This document shows, piece by piece, positions 1-16,722 of a stretch of 64,000 nucleotides of DNA. How positions within the stretch are numbered: position 1 is the stretch's first letter; each line of letters opens with the position of its first letter. The notes under the pieces were generated by a model. It did no database searches, was not told the origin of the DNA, and worked only from the letters and a program-made list of their open reading frames with translations. The stretch spans positions 14,179,693 through 14,243,692 of the forward strand of contig NC_051088.1 in NCBI RefSeq assembly GCF_901709675.1. Reading direction: 5' to 3'. This DNA comes from Syngnathus acus. Taxonomy: Eukaryota > Chordata > Actinopteri > Syngnathiformes > Syngnathidae. The translations under genes were made by a program, and so were the position numbers.

Positions 1-588
1 TATGTTATCTTAGAAGCATCTTTAACTGGTTTTATGTTTTTTTTACTGTCTTCATTATGAAATAATTTTACCTGTTAGTTGTCGTACGACAACTGTTGGT
101 AGATTGATTCACTGTAAAATGCAAACCAATTTCACTCTCGTACAAACACGTCACTTCTTTTAATGAATTGTTAGAAATATGAAGTACAGAACTAATTAGA
201 CCACGATTATCTTCCAAATGGGATTTAATAATGGATGAACGGCAGTTATACCGAGATGAGCCTCAATTTCCAATGGTTTTAATCTTACGGCATGCGTTGG
301 ATGAATCCGTCAATTACGAAGTGACTACATGTAGCAGTTATGTTATCACTATATTACTGTACATTTTGTAAAAAAAAAACACATGTAATGCAATATAATG
401 TAATGTAAAAACTCAAATGAGGAAAGTGGTAGGTCATTTCACTCCCTGCACACCACGATTTGGAACGACCTACTTGCAATATCACATGGGAAGAAAACGG
501 AACTTTCAGGTCACACATCCTTCGCAAGATGCAGAAATGATTAGACCTCGGAGTCTATGGTGTTTTAACTGTTTTCCTTTTGGCTGAC
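1..588. other. pacsin1 intron, no coding exon seen
   Basis: This AT-rich stretch lies downstream of the last visible pacsin1 exon on the minus strand. I looked for the next expected exon, which encodes the end of the F-BAR domain including the conserved Trp-Pro-Gln-Phe-Glu-Glu-Trp block, and did not find it. The stretch is therefore read as intron. It holds short A-runs and TAATG-like simple sequence near 370-415 and nothing else I can name. Confidence 0.6.
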
Positions 589-3261
<2,673 letters not shown>

Positions 3262-3331
3262 TTCTGCGGATGTTGCAATTGTCTATCTTAACCAAACCTG
3301 TGCTCTGCAGCGGCACTTGGTTTTTCGTACA
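3262..3331 (-). other. pacsin1: pacsin1 5' UTR part of first coding exon
   Basis: On the minus strand a long pyrimidine tract (CTTTCTTCCTTTTCTTTCAG) ends with AG at 3333-3332. This is an excellent splice acceptor 70 bases upstream of the pacsin1 ATG. The start exon therefore probably runs 3331-3202, and an untranslated exon lies further upstream at higher coordinates. A weaker AG (CATCCGCAG), two bases before the ATG, is an alternative acceptor. Confidence 0.6.
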
Positions 3332-5090
3332 CTGAAAGAAAAGGAAGAAAGGAGATGATTATAAAACATACAAGACGCTCATGTATGAATATTTACACAC
3401 AAGAATAACCAAGCAGCCCTTGCGGTACAACGTGGCAATTACTGAACTGTTTCAGGGAGACCTTCATAATAGTGAGATAAAATTAGCATTCTCAGCCGCA
3501 CATCCAGTTTCCCTGCCTCGAGGAACGAAAATGCACAGCTCATATTGGCATGTCCTAGAAAAGACCGACTGCCGTCACACACGCATGTTGCAGAATCCAT
3601 CCACTGTACACTATAATGTGTACACATAAAATTCAAATTCCACGGTAGTCACAGCAGCAGCTGCTGGTTTCATTTCAAGTAAATCTCTCGTGGAATCTCG
3701 AGTGGTCTGGTAACGCTGACAAACTGTTAGCCACAGTGGCTGGTGAGCAAAAACATTCATATCAAGCCCAGCAAGATCAGTTTCTTCTTTGGGCATCAAA
3801 GGTTCCCAAATTTAGAATACCAAGAGATTCTGAACAATTCTGGACAATGCTCCTATTTTTGTGGTAACACTTTGGAGCTGGCCCCCTGTTCTCTTCCAAC
3901 CAAATATTTTCGTAGCTTCCACTGAGTTCATACAGATGAATTTCATTGACATGGAAGGTTAGTGTAGCAAAAAAGCAATTTCAAGAAAAAAGTTTCTGAT
4001 GGAAAAAGATAAACGGCAAGCCCAGAGACATGATTAATGTTACCTAGCCATGTCATGCCGAGAAAGCCTAAAAGCAGCCTCGGAGTTAAGCACTCGTAAT
4101 CTCGGCAACCATCACAAGGTGCTGGTCAAGTAGTCTGTCCATCACCTGAGTTGTCCAATCAGCTTCTGAATTTGTGACGACAACACGTCAGGTGAACTCT
4201 ATAGAGGATGATGCAACAATCCCCCAACAAACCAAACAAAGTTGCGAGAAACTAAAATCAACCCTAACGAACAATCTTGTGCACCATGCATTTTTGCACA
4301 TGTGCATACTTACAGTATGTAGGTGGAAAGAACTAAAGAGTTACTCACAATGCACAATTTATAAAAGACTGGTGACTCACAAGGCTGCAAAGCACAAAAC
4401 AAGGCATCCTACAGTTCGACAGAGAAAACAATAGTGGGAGGTGGCCCTTCAAGTGTAATGAAATATGAAAAATCAACACCGTTCAGACTTTCCAGGATCT
4501 CATAGCTGAGAAGGTTGCTGTAATATTCACACTTACTGTTTCTAATACTTTTTCCTATTCATCAAAATAATGTCCTGTTCAATGTACATCACATCTTAAG
4601 TATGGGACGTATGTAACGAAACATCGTATTTGCTTACCATCATTGCCTCCATTACAAAACAAAAAAGCACAAGAAGATTCAAAGATTTTGTAGTCCAAAT
4701 GTATTGTTTAAAAATAGGGAACTCAACGGAAAAACAAATATTGATTGATCAAGGCAACTCGGAGAGGTCGAGCAAACAACTGCGTCTCGGTGGCTGAGGG
4801 ATAATCCTGCGGTGTTCCACTTGAATAGCTTTAGAGGGGGAGGGAACTCGGCGACAAGAAGCGCAAAGAGGTGGATCGGACACAAGTGCGAGGTTGACAT
4901 GCAAATTAGTTACGGCCATGCAACAACTCTGGCAGCAACGCAGATTGGTCGTGGCGACTTCATTCAGAAACGATAGCGGCGATGCGAAATTGTTACGTAC
5001 CGTATGCCATGGAGCTAAAAAAGACTTGGATACAAACCAAATATGTCTCCTCATTGTGATGTTAAACACATTCAATCAGAGGCACAAAAC

Positions 5091-5165
5091 ATTTATCGAT
5101 TAATCGACAACTAAGTGATTATCTGATTCATCGACAACTAATTTGATAACCGATTAATCGTTTGG
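5091..5165. repeat. Short AT-rich repeat with ATTAATCG / CGACAACTAA units
   Basis: CGATTAATCG-type palindromes occur at both ends, and CGACAACTAA occurs twice inside (about 5105 and 5131). This resembles a remnant of a small palindromic fish element. No target duplication was recognised, and the family is not assigned. Confidence 0.45.
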
Positions 5166-5799
5166 AACTTTTAGCTTAGACATGTCCAACTCTTCCTCTC
5201 CACAGTAAATTTTCTCAGATTTGTGTGGTCCTCCATGAAAGCAGAATGATTATCTTTGATCAAATTTCAGCATTTGCAAACTTTTACTTTTTTGGGAGAA
5301 AAAAAAGATCAACATTTTTGGCCATTTTCTCACAGATGTTATGGACCAAACCTGTAACTGCATCATAATCAATACATGTTTGTGCATGTTCTGTCAATTT
5401 GAAATAATAACCAGGTTTAGAATAAAGGTACGGAAATTGAAAATAAAATTGCTTTTATAACCGAGATGTAGTCTTCAGTTAACCTAACATATGCAAAAAG
5501 AAAATACTGATCAAATCCAAAAGTAAAAGGAACTATTGCTATGTCCTTGATACATTTGAATGTCCACAATGAAGCACTTATAGCACTCAAAGGGAATCGC
5601 AACAAACATGTAAGCTTGTTACAGTAAGAAGATTTCATAGAGATGAACTAACTTTACCCTGCTGCACATTAGCCCTCCTGACTGCTTAGATGATTGAGAA
5701 TTCAGGTAGGAAGTTATGTAAAATAATGTTAGCTACTCATGTTGCCGCAGACATTTGCACAGGCGACGAGCTTCTCCTGCGTGGGTGGTGTTTGAATCA

Positions 5800-5818
5800 C
5801 CCCGTGTGCCACACGGGG
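5800..5818. repeat. Perfect short inverted repeat CCCCGTGTG-C-CACACGGGG
   Basis: Nine bases on each side of a single central C are exactly complementary. It lies in otherwise unremarkable non-coding DNA. It could be a symmetrical protein-binding site or chance; there is no U-run that would suggest a transcription terminator. Confidence 0.7.
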
Positions 5819-8484
5819 CTAAAACAGGACACACTAGGCGCGAGACAGAGGGAGGTCTTTCATTGAGACATGGGCTTAGGCAGAATGACACAGGGGTGAC
5901 AGAGACAAACAGGGTGCGACAACAGCGTCTGGGTGGTGACAAGCAATGGAGATTGACATGGAGGCAGAGCGGCATGTGACATGGGGGAGGCTGGGGACAA
6001 GCGGAGGGGCAGCAGAGAGAGTGAAGGTGCGGCAATCCCAAGGAGCAGAGTGGAGGTGGTCACACGGGTAGCAGAACGGGGTTGTGATTCGTCTCTTGGT
6101 TGTTGCCAGGAAACAGAGCTAGCTGGTGCAGATTTGGCCATCATTAAGTTAACTGTCTGAGTGACAATGCATGAACATGATGTATATAGTACAGCATTTT
6201 TTCATCCAACATTAACATGCAGAACCAGGAAAAAAATTACCAAAAATTAAGGATAAAGTGCAGAGAGAACTGCTTCAAGTATCTGAACTGGGGACATTGT
6301 CAAGCGTTTGCATGTTAGGTGACAGCAAATTTGAATCAGAGGTGTCTTTATGTGTCCCTTATTGTATTTTTGCTGATTTTGTCTGGAACTTTATTCTACC
6401 ACATCAGGTTTTTGAAATATTTTGGGGTGTCTATTTAGGTTTGACCTATAAAAGGATTTATCAACTATGGCTTGGAAGCTAACACAAATAGCATTTTTAG
6501 CATACTTAGCAATTCCGCAGCAAACACAGGAATATTGAGGCAGCTGCATCGCCATTAAAGTTTCCATTTTGTAAATTAGAGAAATATCAGATGACATTCA
6601 TTTCATTTTTAACCTTTTTCCCCACAGAAGTAGTCTATGAAGGATTGTGTTGTGCATCACGGCTTGAAACCAGAATATTATATAGTAAAGGGATGACTCA
6701 GCTACCTCATGAACGCCTCCAGCAATGCTACACTACTCAAGGTTCTGCATTCTTTGAACCTAGTGAGGGATTTTACACATCTTGTCCTTGAAAATAAATA
6801 TAATTTTTTTCTGAGTCAACCACAAGTCAGACGATGATAATCCACCTGAATAAAAAAGGCCCTAATTATATAAATAATGTTCATCTTAATCTGCCCCACG
6901 TAGAGATTAGAGGTCATGCCTAGAAACAGAGCACAAAGAATTTAGATCACAGTTGGCAAACTCCGGTCCTGCATGTTTCCGATGTTTCCCGCCACCAATA
7001 CACCTGCGGTAATTCAAATATTTAGGATCATTATCAGGCTCTTGCAGAGTTTGCTGATAGCGGTTGGACTCTATTTTTGTACATACCCAAAAACAAAACT
7101 TCCAATAAATTCTGCGTTATAGTAACACTCAATTATGAATAAGTGCTGCTACCTGCACAGCAGCCATGGCTAGCTAACATTGGGTTAGTGCTGCTAGCAT
7201 TGCTATTTAATTGATGTTGGACATGGATACATGGAAACAACATGAAAGCAAGGAAAAGGTACATCTGAATAAAATGATGTTAGCATAAGAATAACATTTG
7301 CAACACACATGTAGATGGACATACTGTATGGAAATACAAAGGTATAATTGGACATGAGTATCCACTGCCTTCCTCAACCACCCTGCATTACATCATCCAT
7401 AGGTGACTGCTCAACTATCACGACACAATTGAATTGAGTTATGATTGCAGGCAGCGTCCCGCATGATGCTGCAGTGTTATGTAACAAGCAAAGCTTTTGC
7501 CACCAGCCTCCTAGTGACAGCATGGAGGAGACGAGAGGTGGTGGTGGGCCGGGGCAAATAGAGATGGACAGAGGAGCGGGACTCAGTGCTATGGTGACTG
7601 ATGAGGAGATGAACACAGCAGTACATTGATGTTGACATGTGGCATAGCTTGAGGGTGCGACACTCTTTGGGGGCATATTTTCCCATCGACTTAATTTTTC
7701 ATAAAATGTACGCACTCTGGGTGGAGCGTCCCGATTTGAGTCATTTCAGAGCCACTCACAGTGGGTAATGAATGTCACCAGCCAACTCAGATGTTCTCTT
7801 GACCCGTTTAGACTATTTGTGTACCTTTTCTGACCATAAAAATAACTTATTTGTAGCTAGTGGTTCAATTGTGAACCCTGCTGAAAATGTGTATCTTGGG
7901 AAAGACAAATGGACCCCTCCAGTACCCTTTTTTTCCGAGTGTAATGTGCAAATTGTAATAGGATTTGATGTGGTTAATACTGTCGTGGGATTAGAAAAGT
8001 GAAGAAGAAGAAAAAGTGTAATGGTGAAATAAGATTCCTTAATGTTCATATTATTATACTCAGCACGACAGTTATTTAAGATTTATTCTGGCGAGTCACT
8101 GCTTAATCACCCAGTCAATTGCGGAGAAGTCCGATGAGACACAGTTTAAGCCATATCATTACAAATAGCATGATTTTTTTTTAGATTTATCTTTTTTATT
8201 ATCATTAGTATCCCAAAAGGTCTTGGCTGTTGCTTCACCCTCCTTGTTTAGCACACTTCTCTCATATCCATTAATCCAACAATTCATCTATAAGTCTCTG
8301 TATGAGCTGTCAACAAGGGAGGTTCATGATAAGGCTATGCTTAAACTTTCTAAGAAGCTCCCCTAAGAGCAAAACACGAAGACATTCCTGACAAACCTCC
8401 AAAGCTGCTTAGATGTGTGTTTGTCGGCTTGTTAGGAACTAAAACGTACCTTCTCAACCAGGAGGAAAACAGGTTCCCACAAAT

Positions 8485-8807
8485 CAAAGGTGTCAAACTC
8501 AAGGCTTGGGGGCCAGATACGGCCCGCCACATCATTTTATGTGGCCCGCGAAGACAAATTGTGCATCAAATTCGTGTCATTACTAGAATTGCAAATTGTC
8601 TTCACTTTTAATAATATCTTTTTTTTAAATATTTGACCAGTTTTTACTCGTCCGATTTGAAAACGAGTTATTTGTCAGGTTGTTTTGTAGCTTTGACTGT
8701 ATATAATATGAGGTGCTTGTACATTTATTTGGGTTCAGTCATAACGGCCCTCCGAAAGAAGCTATGACTACAATGCGGCCTGCGAAAAAATTTGTTTGAC
8801 ACCCCTG
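8485..8807 (+). mobile_element. hAT-type non-autonomous element (MITE), copy 1
   Basis: A 323-bp element with terminal inverted repeats close to CAGGGGTGTCAAACTCA. The left end reads CAAAGGTGTCAAACTCA; the right end read backwards is CAGGGGTGTCAAACAAA. The flanking 8-mers CCACAAAT (8477-8484) and CCATAAAT (8808-8815) agree at 7 of 8 positions, as expected for the 8-bp target duplication of hAT transposases. Subterminal text includes GGCCCGCCACATCATTTTATG, a recurrent fish motif. There is no transposase frame. A second copy lies inverted at 44473-44801. Confidence 0.85.
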
Positions 8808-8931
8808 CCATAAATGGAGGAGAGAAATTTCCGTTGGCTATAGGAGCTCTCATATGGATACAATAGTGCTGTCTAATCAATCTAATTTACCAAACCCAAT
8901 TAATTCTTCAAAAAATCCTGATAAAGATTCC

Positions 8932-9048
8932 TTAAGAGTTCTCTACAGAAGATGAGTGAAAATGTAAAAAATAGTCAAAGGTCAATTATTTTAAGAGTTC
9001 TCTACAGAAGATGGGTGGAAATGTGGAAAATATTCCCAGAAAAATCAG
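8932..9048. repeat. Two-copy tandem duplication, 59-bp period
   Basis: TTAAGAGTTCTCTACAGAAG begins at 8932 and again at 8991. The copies stay alignable for about 50 bases (GATGAGTGAAAATG against GATGGGTGGAAATG) and then drift. This is a local duplication with no coding potential. Confidence 0.85.
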
Positions 9049-9059
9049 AATAAAGTCAA

Positions 9060-9127
9060 TTATCTGGCCACAAAGCATATTTCAGGGACGCCAGTATCCC
9101 CGTGGCCCCTCTTTAGCTCCGCCAGTG
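9060..9127 (-). repeat. Dispersed-repeat end (TAGCTCCGCCAGTG)
   Basis: The right boundary TAGCTCCGCCAGTG at 9114-9127 is the reverse complement of the left boundary of the element at 2891. The preceding CCCCGTGGCCCCTC text resembles the segment before the third occurrence at 31196-31211. This is a truncated copy, and the family is not assigned. Confidence 0.4.
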
Positions 9128-10815
9128 AAAAAGCCCACTTAGGCAAACATACATCTAAATGTTGATATAATTTTCGAACATGGACTGTTTTTGTAGCATT
9201 ATCATCACTGATACATGTCGAAACGATCTCAAACATTCTCACACACATACACTGCTTATCTGCTTTTCACTTTTACAACCTAATGAATTGTGCCTATTTT
9301 AATTTTAGATAGCTGGGAGGCACCTTTGTGCATATTGGGTAAAAATCGAATGGGTGTATTTTGCAAATTTTGCGCCCACGCGGTCGTATTAGCACTCTTT
9401 TACCATGCATCCATCTTGTCTATTGCTTTCCATGTACATATAATGATGATGAGGCTTTAATGAGTTCAATTGCTTCTGTCTCTCATTGTATTCTCTCTGT
9501 TTAAATATGGCAATAAAGTCATCTACACAGTCTGATGACAAACACCATATGCAGAAGATCAGGGACAGTAATTGATGACTGCACTGACTGATTTTGGGAC
9601 AGAAGTGCAATGAAGCTGACTCATTCCGACACGAGCAACAGATGCAAGCTACGGCTCACTGAGTCTTGCATAAAGCACGTTAAAATGCTGAGTCATTTTT
9701 TTCTGCAGGTAATAAATAACAAACAAGGAACTGAACCTCAAATATGCAAACAGACCAAATAAGCATATGAAAGGTTGCAGTGGTTCGACAGAAATAAAGC
9801 AAACACGCATCGTCAATGTTTATCTCTCATGCTTTTCGTGTAAAATATACTCAGTTTAATCCTCTCCGCCAAGGACAGTCTTCTCCCATGTGTGCACTCA
9901 GCGGCCCCTTTTCTCACACCCTGTCAAACAGTGCTACATCCACTTCCAACAGTTGAAATGCACTTGCCACCTCTTTATATTGCAGGGGATTTGAGGGTGT
10001 AAAATAAAACAACATCTTTCCCCACATTGTCCTCTGTGAGCCACCACACATGATGTGATGACAGCATAAAGGTCACAAAGAAGAGCCAGGCGGATGAAAC
10101 ATGACCAAGCATCCAAAGCAGTGCTGCCATTTTACAGAGGCAGAGTCAACACAGCACAAGTTACTAATCATTTCACCACGGTCGCGGATATACAACAACT
10201 TCTGACAATTAGCGTTAACACAAACGGAGGACAAGGACTAATTAACGAGAGAAATACAGAAAAGCCATGCTAATTGCTAAGCTGTCATGACGTCGCGAAA
10301 GGCATTACAGTTTTTCCTTTCTGCTTTGGGACGTTTCTCAGATCAGGATTGAATTCCTCAAAATGACTGAATCAATGTTCACATCAACGTGTCACTTGCA
10401 AAAAAAAATAGGTTCTCATTTCTTTGAGCAGGTTGTTCATTTAGCACATCAACGCAAATGATTATTTCAAATTTTCTCCTGGTTCCGACATTATAAATTC
10501 TTTCACAACCTGCAACAAACATAACGCAATGTTAATGCGTCAATATATTAACTGTTCCACTGTATCTTTCTTGACAAAATGAGAAGAAAATATGTAAATT
10601 CAGGTAAAGTGTGATGGAAGTGATTTTTTTTATAGGCTGGCGGCGCTGCTATTCGCAGTCATGCGTAAACAAGTGCAGTGGGAGCAATAAACTGGTGAAT
10701 GGTAAGAAGTAAAGGAAAAGAGGAGACAATGATTCATTCAGTGAGCTCACTGACGGGTGTAAACAACATCCAAACAGCATGTGTGTGCGGATGTGGATTG
10801 ACAGATCGATAGATG

Positions 10816-10942
<127 letters not shown>

Positions 10943-11352
10943 GAAAAGCACTTAATCATCCCCACTCCCCCTGCAATAAAATGAAATGACCGTCCTTGAC
11001 GGTATGATCATCGTCTTCTCGTTCTTGGGGGCACCTTGGCCCTTGGCAGACACCCAAGCCAGGCAAGCTGAGCATTCAGAACCTCGGACAGTTCCGTAAG
11101 TAAATTCTGTTGGTCATCTTCCGTGTCACCCTTTGAAAACGATTGATGTCGGACAAAATGTTGACAAGCCCCTACAACACAGACCACGTGACGTCACACA
11201 AGCCCCGCCTCTTATAACAAACGCATAAACGTGGCTGCGGAGTAATGGTTCCATAACAGTTCGACGCATGGGTGCACCTTAGATTTGAAAGACCACATGC
11301 ACCAAACGCAGGATGTATGATCCTCTGTGCTGCTGCTCGTTGGTCAGAGATG

Positions 11353-11389
11353 CAAAAAAAAAAAAAAAGAAAGAAAGAAAGAAAGAAAA
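11353..11389. repeat. Poly(A) run followed by (GAAA)n
   Basis: A run of about 15 A is followed by about five GAAA units. This purine-only strand is low complexity and may mark the tail of a lost retroposon; no body was recognised. Confidence 0.8.
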
Positions 11390-12090
11390 TGACGCGAGAG
11401 ATGGCTCCTCGCTGAGCTGTGACAACAATTACATAACGGCACAGAGGAGCTCTCGCATTTATAGTCCTGTCCTCCACACTGGAGTCCCCCTCCTCCCACC
11501 TCTCCATAAATTTAACAGGCAGTGATTTTCACCCAGCTATTAATAAACAACTGTTATTTTGCTTGTCGTTTGCCTCCCCGTTTACAATATGTTGCATGGA
11601 TGGAAAAGGCAAGAAATTGTGTACGTACAAATGTCCATCCTTTGCAGACATGGCCACCATCTCTGTCTACTACAATAACATGGCAACAACCTTTGAAGAC
11701 GCCACGGATCCCCTATAGCCTCTATTTGTAGAAAACCACCCCATACTGAATCGCTATAGCAGTTTGCCCAATAAAACGCATCCATTTATATGAAAAATAA
11801 TAACTAGATTTAATTGAGTTCGAAATGATGTGACATAAATAGTCTTCGCGGCAAAACAATTTAATTCCGTCTCTAGCAACAAAAAACCCGCCATGACTTA
11901 AGATGCTTCACTTGGTAACAATACCGTATGACGCATGCATAATTTAGAAGGTACAGGATTGCCAATGAAAGTAAATTACGAAGGGACAAGGTAGGCAAAT
12001 GATGCAACGAGATTGCTCGATCGAACCTTCACCATTGCAATTATTTGAACATCTAAAGAGAGCAAAACATTCGTGGCGCACTCGCTTACC

Positions 12091-12290
12091 AGATACACGC
12101 TGCTTGCCGAGCTGCACCGAGTCCAGCCTAGCCTTGACTGCAAATGATTCAGTATTTCCCCTTGCGGTGACAGAAGGTGACCTCCGCAAGACTCTCTGCA
12201 GCCTGATCACGATGCACGCAGCAAGAGCGAGGACAACAGCACAGGCGCGACGTGGGAGGATGTCCCGACGCTTTGCTTTCAACGGACCAC
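12091..12290 (-). promoter_or_regulatory. pacsin1: Possible pacsin1 leader exon and promoter
   Basis: On the minus strand GTATCTG|GTAAGCG gives a good splice donor at 12089-12088, with the exon ending at 12090. The 200 bases upstream of it are CpG-richer than their surroundings (GACGTGG, GCGCGACG and CCCGACG-like text). The position is about 800-1000 bases from the start of smim29 on the other strand, which would make a divergent promoter pair. No TATA box is clear. This is inference from one donor and base composition. Confidence 0.25.
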
Positions 12291-12325
12291 ACAAAATTGA
12301 CTGCAAAAGGGGGCTGATGCAAACA

Positions 12326-12349
12326 TTATTATTATTATTATTATTATAT
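12326..12349. repeat. (ATT)n simple repeat
   Basis: About eight ATT units; the minus strand would read as poly-Asn. Simple sequence. Confidence 0.9.
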
Positions 12350-13039
12350 TTGAATACATTTAATTTCCAATGACAATCGTGGTCGCTATTTTTGCTAATG
12401 AGAACGTAGTGGATTTTTCCAAATTTGGGTAAAGTGGGAGTTTCAGCCATATGGAGAGCCCTAAATGCGACTTCCACTTCCTAAACCAATCGCTGAGCAG
12501 GAGATATTTAAACATGACAAACCGAGGGTTTGATGCAGATTAATATCGAGATTGTATGACATGATCCAATTAATTTCAGAATGCATCTTAGAGTTTGGAC
12601 AACACATTTTCAAGAATTGGATCAATCCACCATCCATAATTTCTTCAGATTATACCTTTGAACAACTGGGCCCACTGTTAGTGTACCAAACAAACCGTGC
12701 GAGTGGCTCGCTGTGGCGCTCCCTGGTGGGACAATAAAGTATTTTCACTAATTTAGTCAACATGTTTTTAAATGAAACACATTCGAAAATGTTAAACATA
12801 TATGTAGAAAATATTTATAAACACATATTGACAGGAAATAAATTCACCAATTATTTAATCTTATGCATTTATTTAGGAAAAACGGGTTATTCGACGCTTG
12901 ATAGTGTAAATGTTCGATGGGTCCAATTTAAAAATACAACTTTGCCCTTATTTGGTTGAACTAAAATTTTATCAGGATATCCCTTTGGGTTTGGGTTAAT
13001 AAATTGTCCCGATGTGAGCGAACGTCTTATTTTGAAAAC

Positions 13040-13134
13040 GGAATCACTACGATTGCACTCGCTGTTACGCCCAGCTTGCTAAAGGTAAACTGGTTGCGGA
13101 AGCAACACAAACAAATCGACGTGATTCACGGAAG
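13040..13134 (+). promoter_or_regulatory. smim29: Probable smim29 untranslated first exon and core promoter
   Basis: CACGGAAG|GTGAGT is a near-ideal splice donor at 13135, so an untranslated exon probably ends at 13134. ETS-type GGAAG cores occur at 13096-13102, 13128-13134 and 13337-13343, and CpG is enriched locally with no TATA box. This is typical of a housekeeping ETS-driven promoter. The transcription start is not determined and could lie between about 13020 and 13090. Confidence 0.5.
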
Positions 13135-13950
13135 GTGAGTGAAATGCCGCATTGTTTTCCTCCCGAAACCAACGATGCGCCTTGTGTCACCAATTTAAAA
13201 CGAACAATAGCTTTGCGAAGATGGCTGGCCTGGAAGTGTTTACTGGTTCAAATAACTTTGATTAGAGCAGCGGCCGGCAACGAGAGCTAAACGTTAGCTG
13301 GAAGCTAATCGATTTGGACGCGCAACAATATGTAAGCCGGAAGCTCATAGTCTACTTTCCTTCAACTGTGTTGCGTTGAGGACAGGTCGTGCAGGTAGGT
13401 GTCTCCCGGTAGCAAGCAAATGGCATCTTTGTTTGCACGAGAAAGTTTCCTATATTTACGACGAAATATGCATATCGCAAAGGCTTACAATAATTTTCAA
13501 ATGGATGCTTTATCTGATCATTGAGCCTGCTTATGGGAAACAAAGTGTAAAAAAAATGTAATTTCGCATGGTATTCCAAAATTGTGCAGCCCTAATAGAT
13601 ACATCTATTCTGTTATTTAAAAGAGCATTGAATATGGTTTTTTTTCGATGTAATTTTTAGATTTCCTACTTTGTGAGTGATCTTTGAGCGCATCTCAAGT
13701 CTATTTCAATGCGTGGGAGTACCGAGGTGGCGAGGGTTTGTGAACCTGGCGTTTTATTTCCGGGTAAAAAAAAAAGAAAAAAGCCACCAAAATAACTCTT
13801 ATTTAACAAGTAATTAGATCGCCAAGGTAATATATAATCATAAAAATCATTTTAGTTGATTTTGGAAAGCTTAAAAATAGCATACAGCTCCTTCAAAATG
13901 TATTGACCTGACCTGTACTCATAATCCCCTGTGTGGTTTGTCCCAAGTAG

Positions 13951-14116
13951 GAGGAGCAGTGAAACCATGTGGAAGTCACATGAATGAAAAGGATGAGGCC
14001 TGATCAACCAGAGCGTAGCTTAAGGAGAGAGCCACTGCACAGTGTGTGTCCCTGGGTGGGGGGTTTCCATTCGCTGTAAAGCAACCCCCTGTCGCCCCTT
14101 GCCCTGATTATATGCA
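13951..14116 (+). other. smim29: smim29 5' UTR part of first coding exon
   Basis: TGTGTGGTTTGTCCCAAGTAG ends at 13950 and is a plausible acceptor, so the exon carrying the ATG at 14117 probably starts at 13951. The leader contains an upstream ATG at 14112 (listed separately) and a C-rich stretch near 14080. The acceptor choice is moderate. Confidence 0.45.

Positions 14117-14120
<4 letters not shown>
14112..14120 (+). promoter_or_regulatory. Two-codon upstream frame overlapping the smim29 start
   Basis: ATG CAA TGA at 14112-14120 is a complete minimal upstream frame (Met-Gln-stop). Its stop codon TGA (14118-14120) overlaps the smim29 ATG (14117-14119) in the form ATGA. Ribosomes that use the first ATG would terminate exactly on the main start, a layout that can allow reinitiation or tune output. 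Confidence 0.7.
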
Positions 14121-15635
<1,515 letters not shown>

Positions 15636-16690
15636 AGAATCCAAACCTGCACTAACCACAAAGATAGTTTTTTGTTTATTTGCCTGCCCCTCCTATCTTA
15701 AAGTACAACAAGCAAAGGCATTGAAACTATGTTTCAAAATGCATTCAACATTTAATGTATTTAATGTAAAGTATTTATTCTCAAGCATACACTGAATTTC
15801 AGGGTCTATTGTTAAAACAGGTGCATGTCCTCCAGAACACACTTTGTTCACATCTTTCTGGTGTTACTGAACATTCTGGAATTGATCAATACATTGGAAT
15901 TCATTCCAGACTGCAGATTTTGCGGCACATCCGAGAAGCCGCGTCACATATAAAAGAAAAGATTTCAATTAGCACTCTTTCTGAATAAGTCAGCTCTGAA
16001 TGAAAGTGTATTTTACATGTGTTTCACTTTCTAATTCACTCAACAAATGTTGCTGCTAGCTTTTGTTTTTGTTTACACACCAAATTATCATAAGCCCCCC
16101 ATTTGTGATCTTTGGGTGAGGCATGTAAGCCACAATATGCACATAAACACGATCCGGTGTTCTTCTGAATGACTCCTGCTCCAAATATGTCCCAAGCACA
16201 TGTCACCAGAAAAGATTCACCTCCAGCCAGAGTTGAATGCCATGATTGTGACTGTACTCAATGATAGACCCGCCTACTTTATTGCCCTCAACTGTTTGAA
16301 GCCACTCAGGATTGTTATTAGCTTGCAAGTGCGGATGCAGCTCATGGAATTCTAAACCATTCAATTCATTTGAACAAGTTGTGCATTGTGATGGAGAGAG
16401 GACATGTGCGTAAGCCAGGTTGTTTGAATTGTGATTTGTTGTTGCTCAGGTTTTCCTCAAAAATGTTTTAACTGTACCTTTACTGAGCTGCTGAGTTTCA
16501 CTTGGACCTGAATGGGAAAACTACTGATGCAAATTAGTCTGCACTGTTATGAAGCTTCATTTCTGTCAAAGAGAACTTTTTTTTTTTTCCTGATGAAATC
16601 AGTCATGATTATTAATTACGCTGGAGTGATGGCAGAAAATATACTATGAACAAAAACCTTCATAAGTAGAGCAACTTATGACTAAACAAA
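15636..16690 (+). other. smim29: smim29 3' UTR and convergent spacer
   Basis: Non-coding sequence from the smim29 stop to the hmga1 polyadenylation region. I see no canonical AATAAA on the plus strand; TATAAA near 15949 and ATTAAA near 16794 are weaker options, so the smim29 3' end is not fixed. If the later signal is used, the two transcripts overlap tail to tail. Confidence 0.4.
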
Positions 16691-16716
16691 AGACAGGACA
16701 ATGACAGAAAATTATC

Positions 16717-16722
16717 TTTATT
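16717..16722 (-). terminator. hmga1: hmga1 polyadenylation signal AATAAA
   Basis: TTTATT on the plus strand is AATAAA on the hmga1 strand, about 1.6 kb after the stop codon. I take it as the main polyadenylation signal; cleavage would fall near 16695-16705. Confidence 0.6.

Noticed and set aside
4040-4110. 5S rRNA-like text (CTCGGAGTTAAGC ... ATCTCGGC)
   Set aside because: Only short matches in the wrong spacing; no full 5S gene or internal promoter set. Chance or a very old fragment.
5733-6144. Open frames on both strands in a GC-richer patch
   Set aside because: Both strands are open because of composition; no homology is recognised and no splice sites would join them to a gene.
11944-12477. 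Longest minus-strand open frame (177 codons) upstream of pacsin1
   Set aside because: No domain, a poly-Asn run from an (ATT)n tract, and mixed composition. The region fits an untranslated exon better than a protein.
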